A DNA stretch of 64,000 nucleotides, from assembly GCA_021613375.1 (NCBI GenBank), contig CM038716.1, positions 15,275,024 to 15,339,023 of the forward strand, given 5' to 3'. Origin of the DNA: Megaleporinus macrocephalus (Eukaryota; Chordata; Actinopteri; Characiformes; Anostomidae). Shown piece after piece: positions 26,570 through 57,896 of the stretch; position 1 is the stretch's first letter, and the number at the start of each line of letters is the position of its first letter. The position numbers and the translations under genes are program-made. A model generated the notes under the pieces. That model searched no databases. It had not been told where the DNA came from and saw only the letters and a program-made list of their open reading frames with translations.

Positions 26570-27380
26570 AATACTATTGTTCTTGGTGCTAGTTTATTAT
26601 AAACAGATAAGGTTCACATTTTGTGCATGTATACATAAAACAACTACCTGACCAATAACAGTGGATTTAAATGAGCAAATACTTAAGAGCCTCTTATTAT
26701 ATAATTACTCCAGTAATTATAAGATTTAGCTGGCAACAGTTGTTTTAACTCTATCTGATGTAGTGAAAAGCTTTTTATTTCTTAAACAACCGTGTAGGAG
26801 GACGTATTTCTTGGTTGTGGAAAAGATGTTACTGTTTCGGAAGGCTCAAACTGTTGACCCACAGCAAACAACTAAGAAGATTGAGCTGAAATCACTAGAT
26901 TTGGGTTAATATCTGTGGCAACGTGTAATTAAAGCCTAGAAGAACACTAGAGAACCATGAACCTCACTGAAGAAATGTGGCTGGAAATTTTTTTATGACT
27001 GATCAGAGATCATGTAAACATTTTGTGAAGTCAAACTTAAAATGTTGATGGCAAATAGTAAAGTATGAGCATTTCCACACACACAGTGCAGTTGTGTCAC
27101 AGGATTGGGACTAAACAGCTGTGTGGCCACACATCAGGTTGGCAGTACATCATTCAGAGCAGGCTCTCATCTCCAGGTCCCTTTTTGGGGGAAAACAATC
27201 CAGCGTCCAGCTTAGAAGACAACAGAAAACAGAGGACATGTTTCTAATTGTGTACTTTAAACTAAGCTTTGTTAAATAAATCATTATATCAAATAATTAC
27301 TACTAACAAGTTATACTAACAACATATTCAATAACGTTAATCTAAGATTTCCTCTCCTGCCATATCCTGATTGGGACTCT
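26570..27380. other. Intergenic, upstream of cox7a1
   Basis: A/T-rich sequence with no recognised exon, repeat or promoter signature. The short ORFs are unsupported. Confidence 0.45.
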
Positions 27381-27399
27381 AACCTAACACAGCTAGCTA

Positions 27400-27665
27400 G
27401 ATCAGATATCAGAGCACAGAGCTAATGCTAGCTTGCTAGGAGTGAAAGATACAATATTTCCCTGGCAATTTGTTTACCTGGAGAGTCAACAAAATACAAG
27501 ATCTCTGGCCACTGAGTAGAGTTACTGCACCAACTTGATCCTGGCAGACTAAATAGAGTAAATTCTTACTCTAAGAAATGTGGTGGGCAGAAGGAAATAT
27601 ATTCACCTGACATACTTTATAAATGACCAAAAGATAGTAATTCAGTGGTTTTCTGTTGTTTTTGT
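27400..27665. repeat. Dispersed repeat, family D, copy 1
   Basis: It shares with 59900-60240 the words gctaatgctagct, tatttc.ctgg, ctggccactgagta/ctggccagtcgactg and tcacctgacatactttataaatgacc, the last followed by a tcagtggttttct-like string. The order and spacing are similar, so the two appear to be copies of one old repeat. Family unknown. Confidence 0.5.
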
Positions 27666-27819
27666 TTAGTACTTTTATTTTATGTTACAATCTATGATGA
27701 GACTTGTTTGGGGGTGGGAATGTGCAGATGCATAAGAGGCTAATTAGAAAATAAGGCTTCAGTTTGCTAGAACGCATTAATATTGCACTCGAAAGAAAAA
27801 TGTAATGTGGTTTTATGAT

Positions 27820-28175
27820 TCCAGATTGACCCTATTCCAGAGTGATGGACACGTCAGAGCAGAAATGCATGCAGTGCCCACTGTACGAGCCTCTGGAGGC
27901 AGTGTTATAATCTGGGGTTGCTTCATTTAGTCAGTAATATTATTGGGCGATAGAAAGACAGCTGCCTACCTGAATGTACTGAATGAGCACACTATACCAT
28001 CAGTAGATGAAATTTTTTTTTTCTGAGGACACGGCCATCAGAACCATAATTGTGGTTCAGGAAGCATGAGGAATCATTTTCACACATCAATTGGCCACCA
28101 CAGAGTGTTGACCTTAACTGAGATATGCTGGTGAAGACTTTGTGGATTGGTTTCTATACGATGCTCTATACAGTA
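27820..28175 (+). mobile_element. Second Tc1/mariner-like transposase remnant
   Basis: Around 27895-27930 a frame reads ASGGSVIIWGCF, the Tc1 'GGGSVMVWGCF' block. Around 28085-28130 another frame reads NWPPQSVDLN-stop-DMLVKTLW, the 'WPPQSPDLNPIExLW' block with the catalytic glutamate region lost to a stop. Frame changes and stops show that it is dead. Termini were not identified. It is a different copy and lineage from the one in supt5h. Confidence 0.65.
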
Positions 28176-28620
28176 TTTATAGGTATATATAGGTAAAAAA
28201 AACATGATGGTATGCCAATTAAGTGTTCCTCTAGTAAAGAATAAGCCCCCCAGTGCAGAAAATGCACAAAACACAACGTAGTACCGTAAAGGGTGCATGA
28301 GAATGTGGTGAAGTTTTGCAACAGATGCCCCTTCAGTGGAGAAAATGTGATGCCTGTATATGTAGTAAACCAATGGTTCACCTGTGCTTATTTATTGTAA
28401 TATATTTATGCTTATTTTTTATACTTTATCCTTATATTTTATTAATTTATACTTCCCTGTATGTTTTTTATTATAGAGGGGTGGTTATACTTTATACACT
28501 TCATAGCATAATGTATTTCTTATCAAGAACGAAGACAAGGGGATACACAGATTAGTCGACTAGTTGACTTTACTGCTCAGTGATGACACTTTGAACTTGA
28601 TATCGACGAGTCACAAGAAA
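28176..28620. other. Intergenic, no gene seen
   Basis: A/T-rich, with several overlapping small ORFs (28080-28381, minus) that overlap each other in different frames and resemble nothing. No repeat was identified. Confidence 0.4.
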
Positions 28621-28623
28621 GAT

Positions 28624-28710
28624 TCATAGACGACAGCAGGTGGGGATTCTGGTGATTTTAGGGGCTGTGTCTCTGGTCTTGTGAAGGCTATCAATGTGAT
28701 CCAGGAAAAT
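28624..28710 (-). other. Orphan exon-like ORF (terminal exon candidate)
   Basis: On the minus strand a good acceptor (CTTTCTTTCCAG) is followed directly by a 28-codon open frame, IFLDHIDSLHKTRDTAPKIT and eight more residues, then TGA. No partner exon was found upstream. It may be a stray exon of an unrecognised transcript or chance. Confidence 0.2.
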
Positions 28711-30030
28711 CTGGAAAGAAAGACTTTGTCATGGATTTATTAAATAAGACTCAGAAAACACGTGTACATTCACTCATCAATTTAGATGATAAATAAAATG
28801 ACTGTGTGTTGTAGACAATTCTACCACCGCCATTGTAAAGAAATTTTGTGTCTGTCTTTTAAGGTCACGTTTCACGTTAAAAGACTCTGAATGATTGTTT
28901 ACAGTAAAAACACACTGAAAGAAAAAAAATGCTCTTAACTGTTGAGCAGCTAAAATTCTCTATCAAGCAAGACTGGCACTACAGCACACTACAGCAGCTG
29001 GTCTCCTCAGTTCACAAACGCTTACAGAGTGTTGTTGGTAAACATGAACCTGTAAATTTTAAAACGTGCAGCTGGTATCAAAATAGACACATAAAAAAAT
29101 TGTTTTAACATACACATTATCAACACATTATCGTTCTACTGGTTTAAAATACTGCATTCTGTTTTTATTAACAGTGTCCACACATTTTGGGAAAGAGGTT
29201 GTTAAGGCAGAGACTGTAACAGATAAGTGGCCCCTTTAAGTAACAGTTAATGTTGTAGCGTGTTAAGGAAATGTTTGTGCTTGTTTGTTATGTTAGATTT
29301 ATGTTGTGTGTTCCTCAGAAGTTTTTCTTTTTGGAGTGTTTTTGGAGAGCACAGACCTGAGAACCGCTCCGGGGTGTATGTAAGTGTGCGTCAGCGGAAG
29401 GAGAGTAGAGGAGAGGAGATGTGAGCCAAGTAATAGAGTGAACAGCTAGAGTAAAACTCTTTAAGCTTAGTGTGATTGACAACAGTTGAAAATACAGCAC
29501 TAGTGTGAAAGCAGTGAACGATATAATACGCTGCAGATGTCTATTTAAAGTAAATGGATTGATACCAAAAGTCTGTTTAACAGTCCTGTCCTATGTGTGG
29601 AAACAGTTTATGTTTTGGCAGTTCCAGCTGAGCTCTCAAATGAAACCTTGAAGTTAGTGTGATTTACTGGAGTGACATAGATTAGTAATGCACTGCAAAG
29701 GCTAAATATCAAAAGATAAATAATACCAAATATATAAAATTTACAATCACTTCACAAACTGCTCCTATTTCTATATACCGAGGACACACCAAGTGATCTC
29801 AGTTATACTTGCATTTTTAACTTATTCCAGTTTTTCTATGTAACGGTCTTCTCCTGTAATTCCTGATTAAAGCAAATAATGCCCTGATACAGCCATCTGC
29901 TGCCAGTTCTCATCCCTATATCTGCCATTTAGTCCAGGTGATAGAAATCTGGTCTTTAAATGTAGCTGAAAATTGTATATACAGCATTAAGCGCATAAAT
30001 AAACTGATTTTGAGAACAATCTTACATGTA
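28711..30030. other. Intergenic, no gene seen
   Basis: No recognisable coding or RNA gene. The ORF at 29315-29500 (minus) has no supporting splice or domain signal. Confidence 0.45.
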
Positions 30031-31063
30031 GGGTGTGTCTCAAAACCTAGTGAGCTCCTACATAGACAGCATTTTATGTCATAGTATGCGTTACTTATAT
30101 GTAGGCTGTCCCAATTCTGAGATACCTTAAACATACTGTCTACTGAGACACCTTAAATTGGCCTGATTTTAAGGAAGCATCGAGCGCTTTCTCAGCCGCT
30201 AAGGCAATCCCATGATGCACTGCAGACAAATCTAGAGCAGTGAAGTGGTTTATTTCGATTCTCTATGGTGTTTTAATGTGTTCATTTTATTTCATGCGAG
30301 GTCCTAAAACAAATATACTTGACTTTTATACGCCCAATCCTTGAGTATGCTAGGCCAGTTGTGGGGCCTGACTCTCAGAGGAGCTGGAAAGGGTACAAAA
30401 ACGTTGCTGTAGGATCATTGGCATCCCATCATCATCTTTTCCGTCGCTCAGTGAAAGGCGTGATGAGGCGACTCTGCACACCCTCACTGACAGTCTCGAG
30501 GACAATTCATCTCCTCTCCACAGCTTCCTGCCTACAGCTTTACCCTCCACTTACTCATTACCTCGGCAACGGGGATATGTTGTACCCCTGAGCAAAAATA
30601 AAAAACACAAACTCTCTTTTATTTCTTGCGCTCTTAAACTGTTTTTTTAGTAATTTATATATTTATTTGGTTTTAAATATTCCTATTTGTTTTTGCTTAA
30701 ATGTTGATTGTTCTATGTTTGACACATTTCAGGTCTCACCATCTAAAAACTGGGTTTAATAAATGAAATAAAATCATGTTTTAATGTGTTTCTTGTCATA
30801 TAATCACACAAAACAGTACGGTCATTGACCATTTTACAGTTTTATACTCGAATCATTAGCATTTATGCTAGCTGATTTTTAAGCCTCGAGTTATTGTTTT
30901 GGATGCCGGCTGGTATCTTAGCAACCAGCTAAACTACCGGTCGCGTGCTGCAGTGGGCGGGAACAAGCCGTGACGCAGTTGCTCTCTAACTAGAGCGTCT
31001 CAATAGTTTGTCAACAGCTGCCTACCTAGACAGTACCTACTCACTAGGTTTTGAGACAGACCC
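30031..31063. mobile_element. DNA-transposon-like element with terminal inverted repeats
   Basis: The left end GGGTGTGTCTCAAAACCTAG followed by TGAG (from 30031) matches the reverse complement of the right end, GGGTCTGTCTCAAAACCTAG followed by TGAG (ending 31063). Similarity continues inward through TAGACAG-type words. TA lies immediately outside the left end and 1 nt outside the right end, which would fit a TA-type target site. The body has no transposase that I can see and contains a LINE reverse-transcriptase fragment. Confidence 0.65.
30310..30650 (+). mobile_element. LINE reverse-transcriptase C-terminal fragment
   Basis: Frames here give TFIRPILEYARPV, then after a frame change LERVQKRCCRIIGIPSS, then SLSERRDEATLHTLTDSLED. 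This is the C-terminal end of non-LTR reverse transcriptases ('xYxxxIRPxLEYAxPVW...LExVQxRAxRII'). It is frameshifted and short, so non-functional. It lies inside the TIR element at 30031-31063. Confidence 0.7.
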
Positions 31064-31440
31064 ATAATCACTTGCTTAACACATTTTGAAGAGACCACTT
31101 GCTTCAAGGCAGCCTTGAAGAAACACAGGCTTCAGTTCGATCAACATGGCTTCAGAATTTCTTTTTCATGCTGTTCATCTCACGTTCCTGGCCACGTCTT
31201 GCACAGGAACAGAATACAGACACTCTTCAGCTGTGTAACCGTACCGCACCTGGGTTGTCATATTTTAAGCTTAATAAATGTAACCCACTAGCAACTGCAC
31301 TCTCTGATTACGCAGCCCTGCTGCAGTAAAACATGCAGAACGTTTCTTGATGTCCTGTTGAAATAAATATGAATTTTTCTGAAAAAGACGGCATCTAAAA
31401 GGCTGCACATGCTGCCCGAAAATGCCTTCCACATTAATGG
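31064..31440. other. Intergenic, no gene seen
   Basis: Spacer between the TIR element and a poly(A)-ending unit. No recognisable exon. Confidence 0.4.
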
Positions 31441-31773
31441 CGTGTATATGTATGTATGTATATTTATATGTATGGATATCTTTGTGTGTGTATGTGGGTG
31501 TATGTACATATATATGTATATGTTTTATATATTATTTGTTTTTTCCTTTTCTGACTCCTCCTTGGGGGTGCTACATGGGATGGTTGGGGATGTGGGTTCG
31601 GGTTTCTCGGGCTGTGAATGCACGGGGTGGGGTGGATGGTGCGGTGGGGTGGGCGCGTTGTGGGTCTTATGTTGTTTAAAAGTGTAGATTCAACTATGCC
31701 TCTGACTTGTTTTGTATGACCTGTATCTGTTCTTCACAATAAACTATATTTAAAATGTAAAAAAAAAAAAAAG
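31441..31773 (+). mobile_element. Possible retroposed unit ending in AATAAA and poly(A)
   Basis: A GT-rich block (31441-31530) and a G-rich block (31570-31670) lead into AATAAA at 31738-31743 and an A-run at 31760-31773. A hexamer followed 16 nt later by a genomic A-tract is typical of a reverse-transcribed 3' end. No coding similarity was seen and the 5' end is not defined. Confidence 0.35.
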
Positions 31774-32119
31774 ATTTTAATACCAAGTTCATTTGGATCA
31801 TTTCTGTTTGTCCATGTGTCCCGAAACAGTCCCACAACGTAAAGGCCAGCTGGCATTTTTAGATGTTATAAAAACTAAATAACACAGCAGTCTGCTCATT
31901 TGGAGATTACAGAAAGCTTTAAAGGGTGGACGAGTGCCGGTCAGCTGTGCTTTCAGTCTCCAGTTCAGTATCACTTCCCTGATTTCTCTGCTGACATTTA
32001 AAAATGGAACTTTCACCTGCAGTGCAGCTTGTTTCACTTCAGTTTGGATTTGCAGCAGTCCTTTGAAAGGGAAACGATTCTTACACAGCTTTCTGAGCCC
32101 TCAGACGTGCAGCCTTATC

Positions 32120-35100
32120 ATGAACTGCTGTAAGTGCTGTAACATTTGTTATCTGAACCGAGTTATTCATGTTGGTCTTTAGCATTACATCAGTAATTCT
32201 ATAAACGGTGCATGTATTTGCATATAAATATAGATATATATTTCAGGTAAATCGCCTTTCATCTGGATTTGCGCCACTGCTCTACTGACTGGATGGGTTC
32301 TCACACAGGGCCACTGGACCGCTAGAGAGACAACCCAGTAAGTGTTATTTTATGTTATCATTATTTTTATTACTGAGTCATCGTAATATGTAAAGATAAA
32401 ACATACGTTTCAGTTTGGTTTTAGAAATGTTGCAAACCTAAACATAATAAGTCATAAGTGAGTGCAATAGTTGGTACGGTTGTATGCAAAAGTTTAGGCA
32501 TATCTGGTTAAATTATGTAGTGTTGATTATAGATTCTGTATATTGATTATTAGTTCTGTACAATGAACACACTTCTACACATTGTAATGCACTGAATTTA
32601 GCATACTGAGCTCATTTACATACATATAATAATCAGATAAATGCACAAAATCAGAATTAAACTCTGGGTCTACATGAGTCAGGCAATAATTGGATTTCTG
32701 CTTCGCAACCAGCCAATAAACTCAGACTCACAGGATGTATGAAAATATAAACATATTATTTAGATGATGAATATAGGGTTGGTTTCAGTCTGTTTTGAAA
32801 TCAGATTATGATGGTTTAGTAAGTGCATGTAAATGTACTGGGGAAAAAAACACAGTATCAATCATGTAAATATTCCTATTGAAGTATCAGTAACAATTTA
32901 AAAGTTTTTACATTAACTCTCTTAAAATCGGCATAACCATCAGCTGAAAACCACATATGGGTCACTGATTGCGGCTGGCATTTTTGGATGCCCAAATTTA
33001 AGGGCTTCTGGTGCATGAAGTGTATAGAAAATCCACCAGGGGACAAAATCTGTGTGTCTGATTACACACACACACACACACACACACAATTTCTTTAGAT
33101 GATTTAGAGGTCTACAAAACTTAATATTATTGATGTGGTATTAAATGGTTAAATGCATGTGTACATAAAAAAACAAGAAAATAAACACAGAATGTTGCCT
33201 CTGTAAAACTCATGGAACAAAATACGTTAAACTCAGTAAAGAAATAGATATTGTGTGCTAAAATCTGAGAGAAATGCCATATTTAAGTGTGTTCCCTGTA
33301 GAGGAACATATTTTCATTGCATAATATCTAATTTGACAGTATATTTAACTGTATAGGCCTTATACCAAAGTTTAGCAATGTCATCACTATTGCTACCGCT
33401 ACCATATTACTACTTTAATACTGTCTCTGATAAAGCAGAATCAAAGGACAGTGTTTAACTTTAAATATTTATATTCAGCAATTGCAACTGGACGTGCATG
33501 ATTTTCACATTGCAATGGCCTGGAAGCTTCTGTCTGGTGAGTCGAAATGTTCTAAAGGAGTGGAAACATCAAGTTTAGAAACACTGATAAAGCATGTGTG
33601 TCCAATTTATTAAGTTATTTGTGTCACTAACGCTTTCTGACAGAGCCTTGACAATAAAAATATCTGCAAGATACCAGAGAACATTCAGAACTGGACCATC
33701 CACGGCCTGTGGTAAGCAATCACAATGTAGTATCCTAACACCAATTCAAAACTGATTTGATTTAATCTCCAACAAAGACAAAAAAAATCTGAATTTACAC
33801 TTTAAGTTTTTATAGCCAAGCTACAAAGGTCTAAACTGACGTTCCTCTGTTTAATAAGGCCTGATCACGTTCATGGCTGCTGTCCCTGTTGGCAAATATT
33901 TCACTCACATCTTCAGGTAATTCAGTTATTAATTCCATAACAGCTAAATATCAAATTATGAGTTTAGTCGTTTTACCTGCTTCTCTTCTTTGCCAGGAGC
34001 TGGAGCCTGAACTCTCTCAGCTTTGGCCATCACTGGTCAAAACAAGGAGCTACTTCAACTTCTGGTAATGTGTCCTGACTGGCAGACACTGGATCACAAA
34101 AATCGGACTCTCTGTATGAGGTTATTGGTGCTGTGACATGCAAAAATCAGTTTTTGATCCCAATATCGGTTATGTTAGAGTTTCATATTCAAGAACACAA
34201 ATACACACTTTTTTTTATGACGCATGCTACTGGCCTGGACTTTTACTGGATAGATGGATACTTTATTGATCCCAGAGGGAAATTTAAAGGCATCCAGTAG
34301 CTATTCCACAAGTGCATATGCAGGGCATGAAGAGCATGCTTGTCACAGGAAGCCTAACCAACTTGCCTAGCTAACATCTGCTGGTTTACAATAACACGTC
34401 TTTTGCCTTTACTGTGGTTTCAGTTTAGATAATGTAACGGTCATTGTTTAAAAAGCTTATTTTACTGTGCTGTGCAGGGTCATCATAGAACCAGCCCAAA
34501 CTGGACCAATCTATGCATCTGCACGATTTTAAACTGTCAAGACATTACAGTAAACTTATAAGAACTGCTGATGCAAAAACATACTTTTGTTATTTCCACA
34601 AATAAGTGAAACACTGCAAGTAAAGAACAAATACTGAACAATTGAAAAGTAATAGCTCCTTGTGATGTTTAGTTAATTCTGAAAGAAGAATTATTTTATT
34701 ATTCAGCATAGTTTGGTGTCAAGTGGTTCAGTTACAGAGAAACTTACCAGTTGAGGTCTTGTTACCAGTGGTGATTGGAACCAAGAGTCTACAATACTTA
34801 CAGTATTTTATTTTTATTTAAACAGTGAACATACATGTGTATTTTGGGTTTTTATATCGTTGCTGTCCAATGAAAAACAAGTATTTCAAAAATTGCAACT
34901 TTACAAGAGAGACCAAAAACTTACTTTACGTTCAAGGTAAGTCAATGGAACCAAGATTTTTTATCCAAGCTATTTTGGAGCATTTCTATTGATATATTCA
35001 TCATGAAATGTTATCACAATGTAAACAACCATTGGTGTCTTCAAATGATGTAGGAAACTCAAATTAACAAAAATGGTGATACATGTTTTAAATTGGAAAG

Positions 35101-35693
35101 CCATGATATGTAAAGATGTTAGTATAGTGGTCAATTTGGGGATAAAAACAAGTTTTCTTTGGGGACTAGTTTGCCCTGGAACATGTATCCCTCAGCCAAC
35201 AATTGAATAAAATATCGAAAACATTAACAATACATCATAAAACTACTGCTTTAGAGATCAGGTGACATATTCATAACATTTTTATTAGATTTGGAGAAGC
35301 TTTTAGAGGTGACCCATTCTGAACGAAGCATTTCACCACAAACCATTTTATCCACTAATGGTAAAGAAATGTTGCAAAAATCAAAGTTCCCCATCAGAGG
35401 CAATCCTCTCTGACTGGAAGGGGGAATATAGAGGAAGGAAAGAGGGAAGTTAAGTTAAGACGTTTCTGTGTTCATGTTTACTGCAAATCAGGAGCCCAGT
35501 TACTTCGTGGTAAAGATATTACTGTAAAACATCACCTCTTCTAAAGAACTTCTCTTTTGCCACATGTGAGACCAAACTTCTCCATTTTAATAATTTTAGA
35601 AAAAAAAACATTGAAGATATTTTTTGTATGGTCGCTATAACCTAGATAGCGTAATGCTGCCACCACCTTTGTTTACCCGGTACGGTCCGTAAT

Positions 35694-35734
<41 letters not shown>

Positions 35735-37738
35735 AATGGACTTATTACACTTTATTAAACTTGTTCACAAGAGGGAGAAGAGCAGGTAAACGAACAAGCC
35801 CTGTTGTCAGCTAGAGGAACCAGCCGTTGCTATAACAACACTCACTGTCCTACCACTACAAACTCGGTTCTTACCCAAGTTCACTGCACTTACCTTAGCA
35901 AACAACCCCAAAACAGGCCCCACTAACTCGCCCCGCAGGCCTATCCAGCCCTCTCCTCTCACGTCCTCTAAATTTCATCCATTATCTACAAACGTCTAAA
36001 GACGCAGACACATTAGATCATTAAAACACTTAACTCTTAAGACCCTCCTCCCGAGTCCAGGTTCAGGAGTCACCCTTGGTCACTGCTCCGTAAGCTTCAG
36101 CTCCCGACAATCAGTTCGACGTGCTACACGGCTGCACGCCTACCCCCCAACTGTTTATTCACAGGAAGCAATTAAACCCACCCCTCAAGTCGCTATCTTC
36201 TTCGCCGGCGGCTCTAAGCAACCACGAACAACCCTTCCCACCAACTCCCAACCCTGCTACAGCAGTTCACACTCGTCTGTCACCGCAAGCAGACCCCTTA
36301 AACCATTAAAGGCAACCCCCCCATTCACTGTTCCATAACATACACACTGTCTTTCTTAAACACTTTCGATCTTGCATGTCTTTCTACAGGAGAGACGAGT
36401 GGTTTAAACATGGAACCTGTGCGGCCTGTGTGGAGAGCATGGGTTCTCCAATTGATTATTTCAGAACCTCCCTCAAGCTTCGCATGCTCTTCGACATCGA
36501 TAAGTATGTGTCTCGTACCACACGTCACAACACACCTGGGTATGAGGCAGTGAGAGGATATGGATGTATTATTAACTTCCTCATCCTTTTTCCTCATAGT
36601 GCCCTCATGAAAGCAGACATCAAGCCTTCCTGCAACATCTCCTATAAGGTAAACGATAAAGTCATGAGGCTCCATATCCAATGCCAGTAAAGGAATACTG
36701 CTCGAGCTCTCTGATCAATCATGCTTTCATCCGTTTCAGCATGAGGACCTGCATGCTGCACTCAGGCCCTTCCTTGGAGACAACTACATGTTACAGTGTG
36801 TGAAGGATGAGAAGGTGAGGAAAAGCTCTAAAATATTTATGGTCTTGGACAAAGGCTTGGACATGAAGGAGGATACCTTGTGCAGCCCAATTCTGTGAAC
36901 TGGGTGCAGAAATAGCATTTCCTCTAATTTGTTAAAAAATCCAATACACTCGAATGTTTCAAGAAGATAATCAAATAACAAAGTGATATGCAATTCATAT
37001 GTGGACATTCAAATTGTATCAAGTATCCCAAAAGCTCACTGTGTAATAAAAAAGTAGCCAAACAGCTGCAATCTTTCTTAGTGTGCAGATAGAGACTAAG
37101 GCTCCACAAAGGCATTAGCATTTGAACACAAGATCTGTTGGTGGGATATTTTTGGTATTGCTATTTACAATCCTTGATTAATAGACCCCAATATCCACCA
37201 CGCTATCACTACCACGCCAGTGTCACTGTAGTACTGAGCATGACCCACCACCCAAATAATATCTGGCCAGTGGCAGTACTACACTAGTGCTTTCCAACTG
37301 ATGGACGAAGCAAAGGCCAGACAGATTGGGTAACTGTAGAGTCTAGAGTCAGTAACTGTAAACCCAAACATATGCATCTATTTGACATGTACTTTTTAAA
37401 ATGGTGTTAAAAAGGTAACATGAGTGTAAATAAATTGATAAAGTAACAAAGTAAGTGGACCTATTAATCTTGCATCTGGGGAAAACTACAAAAGTTTACA
37501 ATCTGTGGAGTAAAAACCTCTAAGTTCTCCTCTTTCACCATAGGAACGTGAGGCATTGGTGCAGCTGAAGATCCACATGTCTAAGAACATGACTTTTGGA
37601 TGCCTCAAAGAGGAACAGAAACACATACTCAAGGTTTCCAAAGCTACCAACACCTCTTTTGGACATCCGTGTCCCGAGAACAGCACCTTCTTCTACTTCC
37701 CCATAGACTATGAGCATCCTAACCACCCCTGCATCTGA
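32120..37738 (+). CDS. rnaset2: Secreted/lysosomal ribonuclease T2, 10 exons, 261 aa
   Basis: RNase T2 acid endoribonuclease of the secretory pathway and lysosome, cutting single-stranded RNA through a 2',3'-cyclic phosphate. Exons: 32120-32129, 32247-32337, 33479-33536, 33644-33711, 33859-33916, 33997-34064, 36390-36503, 36600-36648, 36740-36814 and 37544-37738, all in frame with GT/AG. The signal peptide is about residues 1-25 (MNCCKSPFIWICATALLTGW...). CAS I is NWTIHGLWPD (catalytic His73) and CAS II is RDEWFKHGTCA (Glu121, Lys124, His125), so it looks active. The usual first His of CAS II (HEWxKHGTC) is Asp120. N-glycosylation sequons lie at N37, N69, N168, N212, N233 and N243. It could be the fish rnaset2 or its rnaset2l paralog. 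Convergent with supt5h. Confidence 0.9.
33064..33088. repeat. (CA)n microsatellite in rnaset2 intron 2
   Basis: About twelve uninterrupted CA units. Confidence 0.85.
34232..34300 (+). repeat. LINE tail-like fragment in rnaset2 intron 6
   Basis: The string 'gatggatactttattgatcc' followed by 'cagagggaaatttaaagg' is, from memory, a common 3'-end word of fish non-LTR retrotransposons. Only this short part is recognisable. Confidence 0.45.
35696..35732. repeat. (CA)n microsatellite in rnaset2 intron 6
   Basis: About eighteen CA units. The C-rich sequence that follows (35733-36330) is unlike the A/T-rich intron around it and may be an inserted repeat that I do not recognise. Confidence 0.85.
37190..37365. 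repeat. Dispersed repeat, family A, fragment in rnaset2 intron 9
   Basis: It contains 'gccagtgtcactgtagtactgagcatgacccaccacccaaataata', which matches the ccaccacccaaataatacctgc block of the 17.5-18.2 kb copy and the remembered consensus. Confidence 0.6.
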
Positions 37739-37891
37739 GCCTGGCAGCCTATGACGAGCATCAGCGTGAAGGTAGCATTTAAGTGTAATTGTGAAGGTGG
37801 TCTAAATTCTAATGCGCTTTCATGCATGTCTTAAAGAAATACTGTAGAATTATTGTATATAGTAAGAAAATGTGCCCGCTGAGAGGGCAGG

Positions 37892-37897
37892 AATAAA
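37892..37897 (+). terminator. Poly(A) signal, rnaset2
   Basis: AATAAA lies 154 nt after the rnaset2 stop codon, the first canonical hexamer on that strand. Confidence 0.55.
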
Positions 37898-38000
37898 CTA
37901 TTTGCAGCTCATTTTCCACCCACAGTGCATGTCTAGTTAGGAAACAAAATGAATTCAAGTAAACATGAAAGAATGTAGTAAAACATTGCAAATTTCACAC

Positions 38001-38006
38001 TTTATT
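38001..38006 (-). terminator. Poly(A) signal, supt5h
   Basis: TTTATT on the plus strand reads AATAAA on the supt5h strand, about 230 nt after its stop codon. It faces the rnaset2 signal about 100 bp away. Confidence 0.55.
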
Positions 38007-38234
38007 GACATGGAATCATTTTGCCCAAAAGCAAGTCTCTACACCAAAGATGAGCTATATCCACTAAAACAACTCGACTAATAATAAAAAAACATAACAT
38101 TGTAAAATGCAAGCCACATTAATTATTTTATGATTTAAATCTATGATGCGAAACAAAAACAAAACAAATAAAAAAACAAAAACAAAAAGCTTGTTGACGA
38201 TGATGCTGCTTTGTCACGTGTAGAGTGCTTTTGC

Positions 38235-57880
<19,646 letters not shown>

Positions 57881-57896
57881 CTCTTCTAAGCTTTAC
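57881..57896 (-). other. supt5h: supt5h 5' UTR part of the first coding exon
   Basis: An acceptor (GCTTTCCAG) on the gene strand lies 16 nt before the ATG, so the 5' UTR is split between this exon and at least one upstream non-coding exon. Confidence 0.6.

Noticed and set aside
31934..32119. Upstream extension of the rnaset2 reading frame
   Set aside because: The frame is open but starts with GTG, not ATG. Starting at ATG 32120 gives a normal signal peptide.
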